Shown here: positions 13,171-28,000 of the stretch, one piece after another
Numbering within the stretch: position 1 is the stretch's first letter
Layout: every line of letters starts with the position of its first letter
NCBI GenBank assembly: GCA_008694505.1
Contig: VZDJ01000219.1
Coordinates: forward strand, 8,969,089-9,033,088
Direction: 5' to 3'
DNA length: 64,000 nt
DNA from: Cyanoderma ruficeps
Taxonomy: Eukaryota > Chordata > Aves > Passeriformes > Timaliidae
Notes under the pieces: generated by a model
What the model was told of the DNA's origin: nothing
Database searches by the model: none
Seen by the model: the letters and a program-made list of their open reading frames with translations, nothing else
Translations under genes and position numbers: made by a program

Positions 13171-13528
13171 GGCTTGTTCAGCCTCTGGCCTTGCTTTTGT
13201 AGCGTGGTTGTGATATGACACTTTGTAGCCAGACGGCTGTTGGCTGAGTGTACGGCTCTCTCTGGGTTAGCAGACTTACCTGAGAGTTCCCCGTGGAACT
13301 GCAGTTCTGGAAATGCAGATGCAGTGTATCTGCCCTGAACTGATGGTATTGAGGTTATAGAAATAGAAGTTTCCTTCTAAAAGTAGAGATACATCACATA
13401 GTTATCTTGATTTAATTAGAGTCAAACTTAGATGCCGAGAGTGCTGTCAGTTTACTAAAGTGATTAAATGTGCTATTTGTTGGCATTGTATAACTTGGCA
13501 ACAGCATAACACAGAACATGTGTTTTAG

Positions 13529-16026
13529 CCATGGAGGCTCCCTATGAAGGCACTGAGGTAACTGTGGTGATGGAGGAGATTGAGAGCACTTACACTTACG
13601 CATCACCGGTGCCATCCAAGAAGAAGAAAAAGCATAAAAGTACTGCTGATCATGGAGAAAAAGCCAAGAAGCCTCGGTAAGTTCTGTCTGCCTTCATTTA
13701 GTTCCTTTGTAGGGTGTGGGAGCAGTTTTCCTTGTTTCTGACATGAGTGGACTTTGCAGTGCACTTGGAACACTTCACAGTGTAAAACATCGTGTATTAA
13801 ATGTGGGCTTGACACTTTGGGCCTGCTCAGACATTCTTTACAGGTGCCACTGTTGTTCAGTTTAGAGTTTGTTTACCCCAGAATAACTTGCCTTAGGCTG
13901 CTCCTCACAGGTTCTCTTTTTTTCCTCAGAAGTTGTCCTCAGAGAGAGAGTTTTCATTTGATTAAAAAATGCATTTACAAGTAAATCTAATTTTCTTGTC
14001 CTATGACCTTGAGACAAATCTAAACCATGTGGATTTATTTTTCCCCAAGGAGTTCATGTAGAATGACCTTTATGTTTCAATTTCTGGTTGTGTTTCAGAT
14101 CTGCTTACCTTCTCTACTATTATGATATTTACTTGAAAGTACAGCAAGAGCTTCCACACCTCCCTCAATCTGAAATCAACAAAAAGATCAGTGAGAGCTG
14201 GAGGTTGCTCAGTGTGGCTGAAAAGAGCTACTACTTGGAGAAAGCCAAGCTAGAGAAAGAGGGACTGGACCCGGTAAGTTGTCTCTCTGGAAGTTCTCTG
14301 GCCGCTGAAGAGAGAGGCAGTTACCTGCTTACATAGCACTGTGTGGCAGAGTCATTTAACTGCAGATACCAGTTTGTATCCTTGCTCAGGGCAGCCTTTA
14401 AAGAAGTTGTGTGAGGCCACTGCCTTTTACCTTTGCCTTCTGTTGTTTTTTGTAATCCAAGATGGATATGTCTGGTACCTGCTCACAGCAGTTATTTTCG
14501 TGTCCTTTTATCAGAGTGAGTGTTGGTAAAGCAGGTGATAGAACCAGGACTGAGAGGGATTCTGCAGGCTCTGTCGTGTGGAGAAATTCCCAGAAAACTA
14601 CCTCAGGAAACCGTTTGAACCTTAAGCACTAAAATAGCAGGACTGAGAACTGAATCTCTTCCTTTTCTCATAATCATTTATTCCATCCTCTGGTTTTGCC
14701 TGCAGAACTCCAAGCCATCCACTCGAACTGCTGTAGTCCCTGACATTCCCGGCTTTCGTAAGATTCTTCCTCGCTCCGATTATATAATTATCCCCAAAAC
14801 CACTCTTCAGGAAGACAGGAGCAGGCCGTCTCTGGAGCTGTGTGTGACACAGAGCCCGGCAGCATCCGAAGGCTTGGCGGCTCCCAGGAATGTCACCGGC
14901 GTGTCCCGTGGTGACGCCGTGCAGAACGTCCTTTCCGTGGAGTCGGGCCAGGCCGGCGGCTCGGAGCAGTGCGTCGCCATCGAGGGGCTGCCAGAGGACA
15001 CGGCGGCCTTTGCCCAGCCCGAGGCTGCGGAGGAAGCGGTTGCCTCGGAGGTTCTCTCTCATTATGTTGGGCCTGTGACAGAGAAAGTGGCTGGAGATAT
15101 CCTCTTGGATGAGGCTACTTTGGAAATAGAAGGACAGCCGTACCAGACAGCCCGAGTGGTTATTGAGGAGACTCTGGTTAGCAGCTCCACAGACATCTCC
15201 AATGGGAGCATCGCTGTGGCCCGTCCCCAGGTGCCTGATGGGGTGTCTGTGGTGACTGTGGTGACGGGGAGGGTAAGTTTTTCCAGTGACACTCAGACTC
15301 CTGCCACATCAGAGTGCTGTGTCACCCATTTTACCTGAGATCCTCAGTGGGTGCAGAAGATCTGATTGCCCAACTTGATGATGCTCAGTGCTGGGAGAAA
15401 CAGAAACTTTTGTAATTGATGATACAAAAGTAACTCCGTGACTAAGTTGTCTCTGCTTGCAAGATTGACTCAGCCATGTGCTGATCTCAATTTTGTCTTA
15501 CCATGACTGAGGTCTTTTAATTGTTTGTTATAACAATACTTGGGATATTGCAGTGCCAGTAATTGGGTTCTGCAGTTACACTGCGAGATTTTGGCGAGGA
15601 AAAAATGCTACTGCTTTGCTCCTGATAGCTATTTTCCTGGCTGCAGAGAGGTAGAAGGGAGTCCTTTTAAGCTGAGGTTTTAGGGATCAGTCATAGAAAA
15701 CCTTAGTCTGTGAAGAGTTGGATTCTCTGTTTTCAGTTTCAAAGTGTGAGGAGTTCTGTAATTTCCAGAGTACATCTGGGAAGGCCATTGCTTTTGATAT
15801 GGTTGCTGCTCTGTCCTGTATTCTGGTCTCATCAGTCCTTAAGACACATTAATGTTCATGGGAGGGAGGGATGTGGTCACCACGTCTTTTGTTCTCTCCA
15901 TGTATTTTCCCTTTGGCTTAATTTTAGGATACTGAAGAGAGTAGCTCCTCCACACCTGCAACACAGTTTATCATGTTACCTTTGCCAGCTCATTCTGTTG
16001 TGGAGAACCCAGCATCAATTAAATTG
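13529..16026 (+). CDS. HMGXB3: HMGXB3 exons 2-5: basic tract, HMG box, linker
   Basis: Exons are 13,529-13,676 (CDS from 13,531), 14,099-14,273, 14,706-15,272 and 15,928-16,026. Exon 3 encodes nearly the whole HMG box: a hydrophobic/aromatic start (SAYLLYYYDIYLK), a middle helix, then SESWRLLSVAEKSYYLEKA, the W...Y-Y core typical of the fold. Exon 4 (567 bases) begins with a conserved block around DIPGFRKILPRSDYIIIPK and continues as an acidic, probably disordered linker. Exon 5 contains TQFIMLPLPAHSVVENP. All four junctions have clear AG acceptors and GTAAGT or GTAAGA donors. Confidence 0.9.
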
Positions 16027-19000
16027 GTAAGAAATTCGGAATCTTGTTTGGTGTGTTCAGTTTTGGATGTATTGTCATAGATTTGTCTTAAAGGTGTTGG
16101 AGTGGGAGGGATTTGCTCACTGTTCAGTTTCTAAAGTTAATCCAATTTGGAGATGCCCTGTCAGTTGATGTATTTCTTGTCCCTTGTGTTATGTCTTGCA
16201 TAGGCTAAGAGGGTCTCTGAGTTCCTATAGTGTGTTACAGGGTTCATTTCTTCCGCCTGCTTCCTCAGGGAATTCTTGGAAACAGATGGAGTAGATAAAG
16301 CTACCACAATACATCTGGCCAACAGTAGTTTCTGTGTAACCATCTACATCCACTACTTGGATGCATACTTGTCTTCATAAAAAGCCAGTGTCCATCCCTT
16401 TAAGGGCAAGGATCTGCTCTTATGACAGGAAAATATGAGCTCCAAAGCTCTTGCTTTGGCCACATGGCAGGAAGGGAGCAGTGACCTGAGGTTTTGAGAA
16501 GCTGTATAAAAGGCTGTGTGGCCTGTTGCATGAGGAAGAATTGCTAATCTAATCACTCCAGTCACCTGTGCTTTTGTAGCCATTTCGTAAGTTCAATGCA
16601 CAGTCAGTACTGCAGCTCCTTCTGTTATATAAGCTAGCATCAAATCCTGTTTTCCAGGTTCTCTATTCTTCCAGCTGGTGGAACACTGCGGATATTTATA
16701 GTGGTGCATAGTGTGATGCTCTTCTAGTTGTCTCAGGGAGAATGAAAATACCTCAAGTTTTTGTTCCTGAGAAGGATCTGGTTTAAATTCACTTATTTCT
16801 TTGACAGCAGCACTTGCGTTTCTAGAAGAAATCTGTACCTAGTTAGGGAGTTACAGTACAACAGCTCCCTCGAGAGTGTTGAGAACATGATATTGGGAAG
16901 TGCTGTGCTGACAAAAATCCAAATGTGTTGATGCAGTTGTCCTGGCAAAGATGGCAGGTTCTAATTTAGTTGTTGGTATAAATAGTGCCTGGTGATGCTG
17001 CTCATGTTTCAGTAGTTCATAGCAAGTTACAGTGAAAGACCAGGAAAGGACCACTTGACCATCCCATACAGCAACAAATTACTGACAAAACTTTGCATCA
17101 TGAGTGCTTGCCTTCAAGTCTTTTTGCTGTGTTGGTGTGAGTGTTAATCACCTCTTGTCTTCCTGTGGATTGCTGTTAGAAGCATTTTAATGCCATCTTA
17201 CTATGACTTTTTTGTGTTCAAAAAGAACTGTTACATCACTGTAAATGCAAGATTAGCTTCTCCAGGAGGCTATATGCGTTGTTCATCTCTGCTCTGCAAG
17301 TTGATCTAAATTCTGGTAATAGCAGAGGCTATTATGTAGACTGAGCATTTAGACTCACAGTAGTTATGGTGCTGATTCACTCTGACCCAGCTGTGTGGTG
17401 TTTGTTCAGTAAAATGAATAACAGTGGAAGGCTGGTGATTTGCCAAATAACAATTGTAAAATGCTTATAAAGAAAAAAGAAGAGATTGGCACAGCTTTGT
17501 GGTTTTCAGGCCTGTAGACAAATTCTTGACAATTCTTGTTTCAGACAACCACCTATACTCGCAGGGGACATGGAAATTGCACCAATCCTGGCTGTTCCTT
17601 CACTTATGTCACCAGGCATAAGCCACCAAAATGCCCAACGTGTGGGAGCTTCCTGGGAGGGAAATGGATCCCAAAGGTAAATTTGTCTCTCCTTTCTTGA
17701 CTCTGAGACAAAAAGTGCTGGTTTTGTGAATGCCTGTGGTACTTCTAGACCTGTAGATCTAGTACAGGAGGTCAGATACACCAGAAATGATCCCTGCACT
17801 TGTGTTCCAGTGCATATGCTGGAGCAAGTCACCATTGCAGAGGACACTTGGCCAAGGTGAGAGCTGAAATCACCACACCTTGGGTAAAAATGCTGCTCGT
17901 ATCTGTCAGGATAGATGGGGCTGCATTTGCTAACTCTCTCATAGAGAGGGTACACATTCTTCTGGCCCTCTGCCTACACAGTTCCTGTGACTGGAAGAAC
18001 ATTGCCTGTTCTTCCTGCTACAGCTCCAGCTAAGCTTAGGAAGTTATTTTGTGGTAATTAATATCAGCATTAGAAGTTATGCAAATTTAGTTTTTTTGGT
18101 CTTTCAACATTGTTTTTTTAACAGAGATGAAGAACAACTCTCAACTGTAGAAGGTATACGATCCTTTAGGAGCTTGATAATAAAGTTGATCTAGTGGAGG
18201 CTGAAGTGCTGTTGAGTATTGTTGTTTCATGGCCATGTGTCTGATCACGATGTTCTGTCCTCTGACTGGAAAGAAATTTCCAGGTGTTGGTAGAGTTGTG
18301 AAGCTTGTCTGAGTGGAAAAGTCGTTCTCCATATGATGCCTACTCAGCTTAAGTTACTGGCATCTCTACTAGCTGTGTACAGAAAAACACTTGATCCTTA
18401 AACCTTGGCGCTATGTTGGTAATGAGTTAGCTCTGAACAGATGTGCATTTCTGTCTGAAGCAAGACTCGTCAGGCACAATTTAAAGGATGCTCTCAATGT
18501 GAAAATCGGCATTGACCTTCAGTGGCTTTGTGTGGATTTGTTCTGAACCTCCTTTGTTTTGGGTCTGGATCCATTAAACATTCAGGGATGAGAACTCTTT
18601 TAGGCAGCTTGCAAACTCTGTGGTGTCTGAGCTGAAGGCTGAGCTTCCTGTGTGGTAGGGTACAAATAGTGATGGTGACATCTTTGCTTTTGTTTGGTAA
18701 ACTTGCTGAGGTAGAGAGATGTCTGAATGCAAAAAGTATTTCTGGATTGTGCCTGAACATAGCATGTCTGTTGCTGTTCAATCCTACCCTTGTTAGAACT
18801 GAAAGGTTTTAGAGGAAGTTTTCCTTTTTCTCTTTCAGACTTACTCTGATCTGCTGGATTCCATTTCTGATGTATTTTTCCATATTCCAATTCAGTGTTC
18901 ATTGTACCTTTGTTGACTCCAGTACAATGATTTCTGTAGCCTTAGTCTTGGAAGTAACATTTTTCTTAAAGTCAAAAGATCTTCCTAAGTAATCCTGTTT

Positions 19001-22000
19001 TCTGGTTGGCTCATGTGCTTGCTTTTCTGAAAGCATGTAATCCGAAAGATGAAAATTCTGTCTTAACTCCCTTTGATTGCTCAATAATGTGGAAGAACAG
19101 ACAGCATCAGAGAGCTGAAGCCATGAAAGAGGAGTGTAGGAGGTGGGCCCCTGCTACAGAGAGTGGTGGGTGACTTTGTGGTGTTGCTAATGGTGATATT
19201 TAAGGGAGTTTAAGAAAGATTGATTCTTCAAAGTAAACAGTGTCTAAAAATAATACATGAGGGCCAAGAGGCCAGATACAATGTTAGCAGGGCCTTTGCT
19301 GTTGTAGGAGATGCTGTCTGTCTACTCCCATACAATTCACTGCTTAAACACTTAGGATTTTGCTATTTTGATCTAGCATTAAATAGGCCATGGGAAACGT
19401 GGCACATGTGCAGCAGACTTGCTTATCTGTGAAAGCCGAAAGCTCTGAAATGTGACTCTCTCCTTGTTTCCAGGAAAAGCAACCAAAAAGCAGATCTGAG
19501 CCAAATTCAGGCACCTCTCTGAAAACTCCAGCAGCTAAAAGAGGTCAGCAGTCAGCCCTCACAGAGCCCACAGCCGTTAGCGAGAGTTCCTCCAAGTGCA
19601 CCTTGGAGAGCTCTGAAGCTGTCAGCCAGCTGCTGAATGCTGTGCCTGTCGGAGGGCAGATGCCTGAGATGGAGTGGGAGGAAGTGATCATCTCTGAGGC
19701 CCACTTTCTCCCAAATGATGTGCTTGCTGAAGACAGGAGGAGTGCTGTTGGAGTGGTGCTGGGCCAGGAGAGCCAGCAGCAAGCAGACGTTTCTTTGGAG
19801 CAGGCAGAGAAAGGAAGCGTAGGGCTGGGGGTGTCGGCGTCTTCTGAGGTGTTGAATCCAAACACCTCTGTGAAAAAGCCAGTGGTGGGGTAAGTCAGTT
19901 TTCCATGTGTTACGGGTGCATGTGATGTCTATTGTGTGTTCATGGGACTAGTCCAAGAAGTTAAAGGCTGTTGGCAGTGCTTCCTGTAAGACTTGCTATG
20001 TTTGCTGTCTGTTTTGTGCCCGTTCAGGATTGTTCCTTTGAATCTTTGTCCATCAGGCCTAATATTTTTTTTAAGTGACAGATTGTAGTCACAGGGCAGA
20101 TGCAGCCTTAGCACTGTCTCTCTTCAGTAGCTGTGATTAGTGTGCTAACAAAGCACAATTCAGGGAAAAGAGGAAAACTGAAGCTGAGGGGAAATCGATG
20201 GAATATTTTTCCACTTGTAGCTCTTGTTTTTCAGAACTGATGCAACAGCTGCTACACATAAGGGACAAGAAGTAAAAAGTAAACCAAGACCCAAGCCCTC
20301 TTTGCTGGCTGCAGCCAGACCCATGCGAGCCATTCTGCCTGCTCCAGCCAGCATGGGGAGAGAGGCCAGCACGGAGCAGCCGAGCAGCAGGCAGGCCTTT
20401 GCAAGTACTGGTAAAAGCAGCATTCTCTGTGTGCTTGGGAGATGTTGTCTTTCCTCACCATGCTGAAGTGGTGTCTGCCAATAATAATATAGATTTCAAG
20501 GGAGGTGGTTCCCAATACTAAAAAAAACCCAGTTTGTTTCTGCCTGAGTGCAGTAAGTGGGCCATGAAACACCTGCTGGGGTTATTTCAAGCTTAGAGGA
20601 AAGAGTGCACATGACTATTGGGGCATTTACCAGAGATATCAGAAAGAAGCAGAACCTGTTTTCTCACATTTAACCTGGTGCATCTCTTTCCTCCTTCTAG
20701 ACAAGCATTCTCCTGTGAGAACATCAGGCTTGAAGCCCAGTACACTGAAACAGTTGGGCCAGTCAGTTCTGCAGCCACCAACCGCTGAGGAGCGAAAGGT
20801 TGTTCTTCAAATTCAAATTATTTTCCTGGATTTTTTGGGATGAGGGTTTTGTTTGTGGAGGTTTTTTGGTTGTTTTTTTTTTTTCCTCCCAGGTGTGTGA
20901 TATGACCTGAGTAAGAACTAGAACAAAATAGGTAGCAGCCTTTTGATGATGAGATCTGTGACTGGCTGTTTTTCTTATATGGCTGGGTAGCAGAATGACT
21001 GCTTGGTGTGGCTGAATGGGGGAACTGAGCTGAGAGATGCTGTTGGACAATCCTGCTGTTGGTTACTTTGGGAACCTCCCAGCTACTTCCAGAAGATGTT
21101 TTAAGGACCTGCTGGTGCTTTGATAATCTGACATGCAATATTGAGTACTGAGCTTTTTCACCTGTAAAATGTGACTGAGTATGCCAAGCTGCTGAAATGA
21201 ATCTGTGAATTGTAATGACCTTGCATGCAAAATAGTGTCTTAGAGTATTATAGATATTAAATGAACATCAATTAATCTCTTGGGGGCAGGAATGCTAATA
21301 GATATTGATTATTGATGGATGTATTTAGTAGTAGGTGTCTGATGGGTGTTGTTTTTTTCTGCTTTCCGTCTCCAGCTCCACAGTTCTGTGACAAGCAGGG
21401 CATCTCAGGTTAAAGTTGTGGAGATCAAACCGGACATATTCCCTTCCTACAAGTACAGTTGCACCGTAACTTTGGTGAGAATTTTTCAAATAGTGTGACA
21501 TTCCATGGGGAATGTCCTCTCTGGGATGAGAATGTTCTGGGACTTCTTTTTTACTGACTTGCACAAATACATCTCATTTTTAACATGAAATAATCTGTAC
21601 TTTGTGTCATCTCTAGACTTAGTTCAGGGTGACCATGCTCTGTTTTGCAGTCATATTTTGGGCCTTGTTAAGAGATGAATTTTAACTCATGTCCCCATGC
21701 ATAATTCCCATCTCCTCCTTGAGTTCAACAGGGAGGATCAGGGGTTTCTGATTGAATATAATGTGCTTCTGGTCTGGAGAACTGGCCCCAGCATGTTCAA
21801 GTGCCATTTAAAGGATTCTGTGCAAAGTGACAGGGTTTGCTATTGATGTTTAAACAAGCTGTTATAAAGTGGAGATAAAACACATAATAATCTTTTTTAG
21901 AATCTGGTTGGCTTAGAATCATAGAGCCGTTCAGACTGGAAAAGACCTTTAGGATCGTGGAGTCCAACTATTAAAAGTCAAGGTCAACAAATACCTCTTT

Positions 22001-25000
22001 TGTGTCATTCAGGATTTGGGATTAGCAACATCACGTGGCAGAGGGAAATGCAAGAACCCCTCGTGCAGTTATGTGTATACAAACAGGCACAAGCCACGCA
22101 TCTGTCCAAGCTGTGGATACAACCTTGCCAAAGACAGGACTGAGAAAACAGCAAAATCCCTGGTAAGGTTCAAGCTGGCTTGTTCTATTACGTCTTTGTG
22201 AGCTGGGCAGAGAAGTTTAGTTTGCAAGTCGCTGTGGAAACATGGTTTGAGCCGTTTTTGTTTTTGTTTTTTCCATTTAGATAAACTTTTCTGTTAGAAT
22301 GGTTCCTATTTGAAATATCTGTGATGATGTTTGTTGATGATGTTTGTTGAACTCCTGTAGCAGTGGTGCTTCAGGCTGAGTGAGTCTGAGCACAACCACT
22401 GGGTGGCTCCTCAACTTAAAAATGCTTCTGTGGTGTCAGTACATGCTAGGAAAATCCACTCTGCAGTCACAGCATTGCTGTGTCAGCTTTGTTGAACTTC
22501 AGACTTCATCAAGAAAGTCCCAAGTATGCTCTGCTTTGTGAGCAGTTTGGGGCTAGTGTCAGTTAAGTTAGTACATCTTGTATTAGAGCTTCCTGTTTTT
22601 AAGGGTTTGTAGTGCAACTTCACTTCCAACCTGAATTTATTTATGCATGTAGGGGTTTTTTTCAAATCTCTAAATATGTTTTCAGTTGTCTGCTACTCTA
22701 TGTGGATGTAATTTATTCTGGGGTTGGGTTTTTTTTTGCCTTTGCAGACTCAAAGGTTAGCTTTACTCATACTGAATTTTTAAAATGTTTTTAAAACAAT
22801 AAGTGTTTCTGCTCTTAGCTGAAATGCCTACTCAGCAGATAGACAGAATTTTAGTCTGTGTAGTAATGGCTCATCCACTTGCCTTTTTTCATTTTGAGGA
22901 ACATAACTTTGTTTACTGGTTTTACTTTTCTTTGAAAACACAAACAAACTGAGATGGCCTGTATGAAACTCGCACACAAACAGCTGTGTAAGGAACAGCA
23001 GTGTGCTTAGCTCAGCTTGCATTCTGAGAGGCATGTGGCTCGTCTCTTCCTCATTTAGTTGTTTTCTTTTTTTCTGGTTGAAGATCTGTTCAACATTCCT
23101 GTCACACAGTTCATTGTTGTCTCTAGGCTTTTGATTGATCAGTTAGCTCATTGCTAGACTACTCAGAAAACCAGGTTGAAATGTTGACAGAAGAGTTTCA
23201 GGGATTAGACAGATCAGCTTGTTTGTGTTCTCTCTGTTCTCCTGGGGCAACTTGGAGTTTGGTTCTCCTGTGTTTCTGTTTTTTGTTGTGATGGTGTGTG
23301 TGTGTTGGAGAAGGGTAGACTGTAGCTGATCAATTGTTATTGATTAGTATGTTCTGTATATCACAGCCCCCAGTTCTCTGTTAGTATTTGGTTCCTCCAG
23401 CTTCTGGGGAGCTGCCCTGAGCCTGTGCCTGATGAACCATGGAGAAAGACAGTGGTGGTTGGGGGCTCAAGTGATGAGGGTTATTGAAGTGTTTATATAC
23501 CTGTTGGTGGTTATCCTCACCTTCTGGATCCCAAATCCCTGCACTTAACCATTTAATGGCCAATCCATGATAGTCTGGCAGTGCAGGAGTTCCTGAAGGG
23601 ATGGCGTGTAATAAACTATTTTTGTTAAAGTAATTTGGGCTTGAAACCCCTGTGTGGAGTCAATGATTCAGCAGTAGAGTAGGAGTCAAGTTTACTGAGT
23701 GCAAAGTTACTGTGTTTCTGCTGCCTGTTATGACTTCATTGGGCTTAGCATTTCATCCCCATGCTTGCCTAGTTGGATGTGTTGCTTTCTAGGAGGTCGG
23801 TCCCGGTCAGCCGGACGTGCTGAACACCAGCGAGCCCCTAACGCCATCCCAGAAGGAAATCCAGCGTCAGTCCACGCTGCAGCTGCTGCGCAAGGTGATG
23901 CAGATCCCCGAGAACGAGTCGGAGCTGGCAGAGATCTTCACCCTCATCCATGAGCTCAACAGCTCCCGCCTCATCCTGTCCAACGTCAGTGAGGAGACGG
24001 TGACCATCGAGCAGACCTCCTGGTCCAACTACTACGAGTCTCCACATGTGCAGTGCCTCCTCTGTAACAGCCCCTTGTTCAAGGGGGGACAGAAGTAAGA
24101 TTCTGCTTTGGATTTTGGCTCTTTCAAACTCATGCTGGTTTTCTTTCTTCTGAGTCTGCCTGAAATAATATTTGCTTTAGCCCCTGGTAGTGAAGCTGGT
24201 GAAAGTGACACTGAATAAGCTTAATGTATGTTGAAAGGGTTTAGCAGAATCAAAGACTGACTGCAAAGTCTAGATGTAACTTTTTTCTTATTGAAACAGA
24301 GTATTTTCATTTGTCATCCCCTCTTTGTTTTCCATTCTGATGCCTTGAGGCTGAGAGAGGAAAATTTGTGTGTTTACAGATGTGCATTGTGTGATTTCCT
24401 TTTTCTCTCTCTCCCTGCTCTGAATATTTCCTGTGTGGATCTTTTTGCTTATGACATTTTCATTCCTTTCATTTCTTAGTGTGTGCTTGAGTGAATGCCT
24501 TTTTGGAACAAATATCCAAATTTAAACCTGAAGGACTTTCAGAAACTTTCAGTATGTAGGCTAGATTTCCCTAACTAGATTTGTATGAAAGCCTGCAGGA
24601 TATTTCCTCCCTGAGTCTGCCAGACATCCTCTTGTTTCTGAAAACATGATCTAAAATTTTTCCTACAGTAAGACGTCAGGGTGTTTAATGTTGTGTTTCT
24701 TTTTCCACAAAAAAAATTTTGATAAAAGTGATGGATATTTGCTTTGGTCAGGGTAGCACTAATTGAGATCTTTCCAGAAGAGGTACTTTTTATGCTCTGT
24801 ATTTTTTCAGAACAGAGCAATCCTACACCCTGTCCCTTACCTCGGGATTTACCAATCTCTGCATTGGAAATCCTTGTCTGTGCCTGGCTGCTTTGCAGTG
24901 CTCTGCCTGTGGGACTCTCCCATGTGCCTGCACAGGCTCTGATTGAAGCCCTGCCAGTGGGAGGGAGGTGTCTTTGGCTTTGATTCCTGTTTTCTCAGGT

Positions 25001-28000
25001 GGACAGCAGTATTTCAACCACTGGCACTCTCCTGTCTGAACCTCCTCCTTGGCAGTTACACTGTAGGGGAGCAAACCTTTCTGAATCTCTGTGTGCAGGG
25101 GCAGGCTGTTGGGTAGAATGTGTTAGTGATCACCACAGCTATGGTACAGACACTTCTCCCAGGGCAGCTGGGGCCACAGGTTTTCTCCACCTCTCCAATA
25201 GTAAGTGCCTGGTGTGTGGAGCTGGAGGGATGCTCTAGTGCTGTTTAAAACAATGTGAGCAGTGACCTGACTCTGCCTGGGAAATCTGTTTTAAAATTTA
25301 ACTTTTCCTAATGTGATACTGTGTGGTAAGCTGGCTTAGCTTTATGTAAGAATGAATTCATGTCAACTAGAATGTCTGAAGTTACTGCAGGGCTGGACTA
25401 AAAAACCTACTGGCTTCATTCAGAGTGGATTTTCTGTTGTGTGTTGCAGTTCCCTTGCTGGTCCTCAGGAGTGCTGGCTTCTGACAGCCAATCGGTTACA
25501 GGTGGTTACAGCTCAGGTCAAAGTGTGCCTGAACCTGCAGTGTCTGGCCCTCCACAGCTTCACTGACATTTACACAGGTAGGAAAGATGTGAGCATATAG
25601 CATGACTACAGTCTGAACCCTTTGGAAGCCTTGGGATTGTATCAGGGCATTGTCCAAGCACAGAAAAGCTTGTTCCCTTCCCCAGTGTACTACATTTGAA
25701 TTATTTTTTAATTGCTTCTGCTTATTTTGCAAGTAAATCTAATTGTGAGTGAAAACACATAAATGTGCTGGTGAGGAAGACCTTGCCTTGATTCACTGGT
25801 GTGTGTCTGTGTGTGAATGTTGAGTTCTGCAAGGCAACCTCTGAGATCATAGCCAGAGACATCTCTGCTGTTTCATGGCATTGGTTAGTGAGATGGATTG
25901 GCAGCTGTTCCTTGTAGCTTTTAAAATCAGTAGACAAATCTGAAAGGAGCTAATCTTTCAGCAGGGAACTCTGCATTTCAATGGTGCAGAAGCACTGTTT
26001 GTGTTTCCATTATCCTCTGAACTGTACTCATGTGAGTGCACTGTGTGGCAGTAAGGAGGATATTTCTTTCTGAGGGAGATATGGAACCCTATAGACAATA
26101 ACTGTCTTGTTTTAACTGCAGGCCTTTTCAATGTGGGTAACAAATTGTTAGTGAGCTTGGATCTTCTGTTTGCAATCCGAAACCACATTAAACTTGGAGA
26201 GGATCCCAGAGTGGCTGTTGGCAATATCCTTGACTCCGTTCAGGAGCAAACTGGTAGGTTCTCCTTCTTGCTTTTTACCATAACATACCAAACTGTGACC
26301 TGATGATGATTGTTAGGTTAAAAAAAGGCAGACCTCACCTTTTTTTGTGTGGTATGTTTCTATTAAATCACTGCCTAAACCAAACAGTACCTCTATGACC
26401 AGTTCTTTGTAGCAATTCTCTGGAGGGCAGGTTTGGTTTTATCCTGCGTAGGAGAGCCCTACTACCTCTCCACTGGCTTCAGGATGTGTAAACTGTAACA
26501 GTGGCATGTTCTCTTTTCAGACAAAAGCCTGAGCCCTGATGAGCAAGGTCAGCTCCAGGAATTGCTGTGCAATGGCTACTGGGCCTTTGAATGCCTGACA
26601 GTCCGAGATTACAATGATATGATCTGTGGAATCTGTGGCATAACCCCCAAGGTGGAAATAGCCCAGAGGAATACAGAAAATGTCCTAGCACTGAAAAATA
26701 TAGAGGTAGGTTTTTCCCACAGCTCACATCCTGTTCGTGTTCAAAGCAGATCATAATGATTTTTTGCTGACTCTGGTCTTCATGATGCACAATAAATACA
26801 CAAGACCTTTGTGAGTGGTTTTCTGCTGATGCCTGACAAGAGGATGTGGCTGGAGCAGCAGTGCCTGTGCTTCCTCTTAGAGGTGTTGATGTGTAGTTCA
26901 GGGGAAACAAGATCCTTTGTCCCTGGACCACAGCTTTTGTCCAGCAGCCTTGGGCAGTAGGAACCTTGGATGGAAGTTGTTGAGTTTGGTCTTCTTCCTT
27001 CAGCATGAACACATTCTTTTTTTCCTCATGTTTCCCTGAGGGGCAGTCTTTAGTGGGGAGAAAAGCCCTAGTAGGAGAATGTAGCATGTCTAACTTTTAT
27101 GTCAAGTATGTAAAACTTTCAGTCTTACCTGATGCACAGTGGTTGTGGGAAGCTTTAGGAGACTGAAGTAATCTTGTTATATTTGGACTGAGCACTCTCC
27201 TGGGTAGTCCTCATGCCATGAGTCTGACACAAAACTGTCAAAAGAACTGTGGTTATTTGTATCTGACACTGTTTCTTTCTCTGTAGTTTACTTGGCCAGA
27301 ATACTTGCCATCAAGTGAAGTGAATGTAGAAGACTTTTGGTCCACGATGGAGACGGAGGTGATTGAGCAGGTGGCTTTTCCTTCTAGCATCCCCATAACA
27401 AAGTTTGATGCCTCTATTGTTGCTCCTTTCTTCCCTCCACTGATGAGAGGAGCAGTGGTGATCAATACAGAGAAGGACAAGAACCTGCATGCACAGCCAG
27501 TGCCAGGTAATGGCTCAGGTTGTGCTTATTAAGGGAGTGCTTCGTGTGTTGGTGACTTCACTCTTGGTGATGTTTAGCATTAAGAATTGCTGATTGCATG
27601 GCACTTTAAAAGTTATGTGTGCTGGGAAAAGACAGGAACATTGGGGTGATTTCAGCTTCTCAGGCTACTTTGCTGCTTGAGGTTTGGCTTTTCCTGTGAA
27701 GTTTTGATGCACTGCTGGGCTCTGATGCATTTGAAACATGGGAAGAGCATTGCACTTCAGGTGAGATTGATTGCAGAGGGATGCATGCACATCTTGAATG
27801 CCAGTCAGTGTTTGTTTCATGTTAGACTGATACTTGGAGTGTGGAAGTCACAGGTAGTGCTTGGTATCTCAGTGTTACAACCTCAATAAAGGGTGAATAA
27901 GTTTTTACAGAACTTCAGAAAATAATAGGGGAGTGATGTGCTAGTCTTGATCAGAGTTGCCAACATTCAGTACAACCGCTGCATATTGACTGCATGGAAC

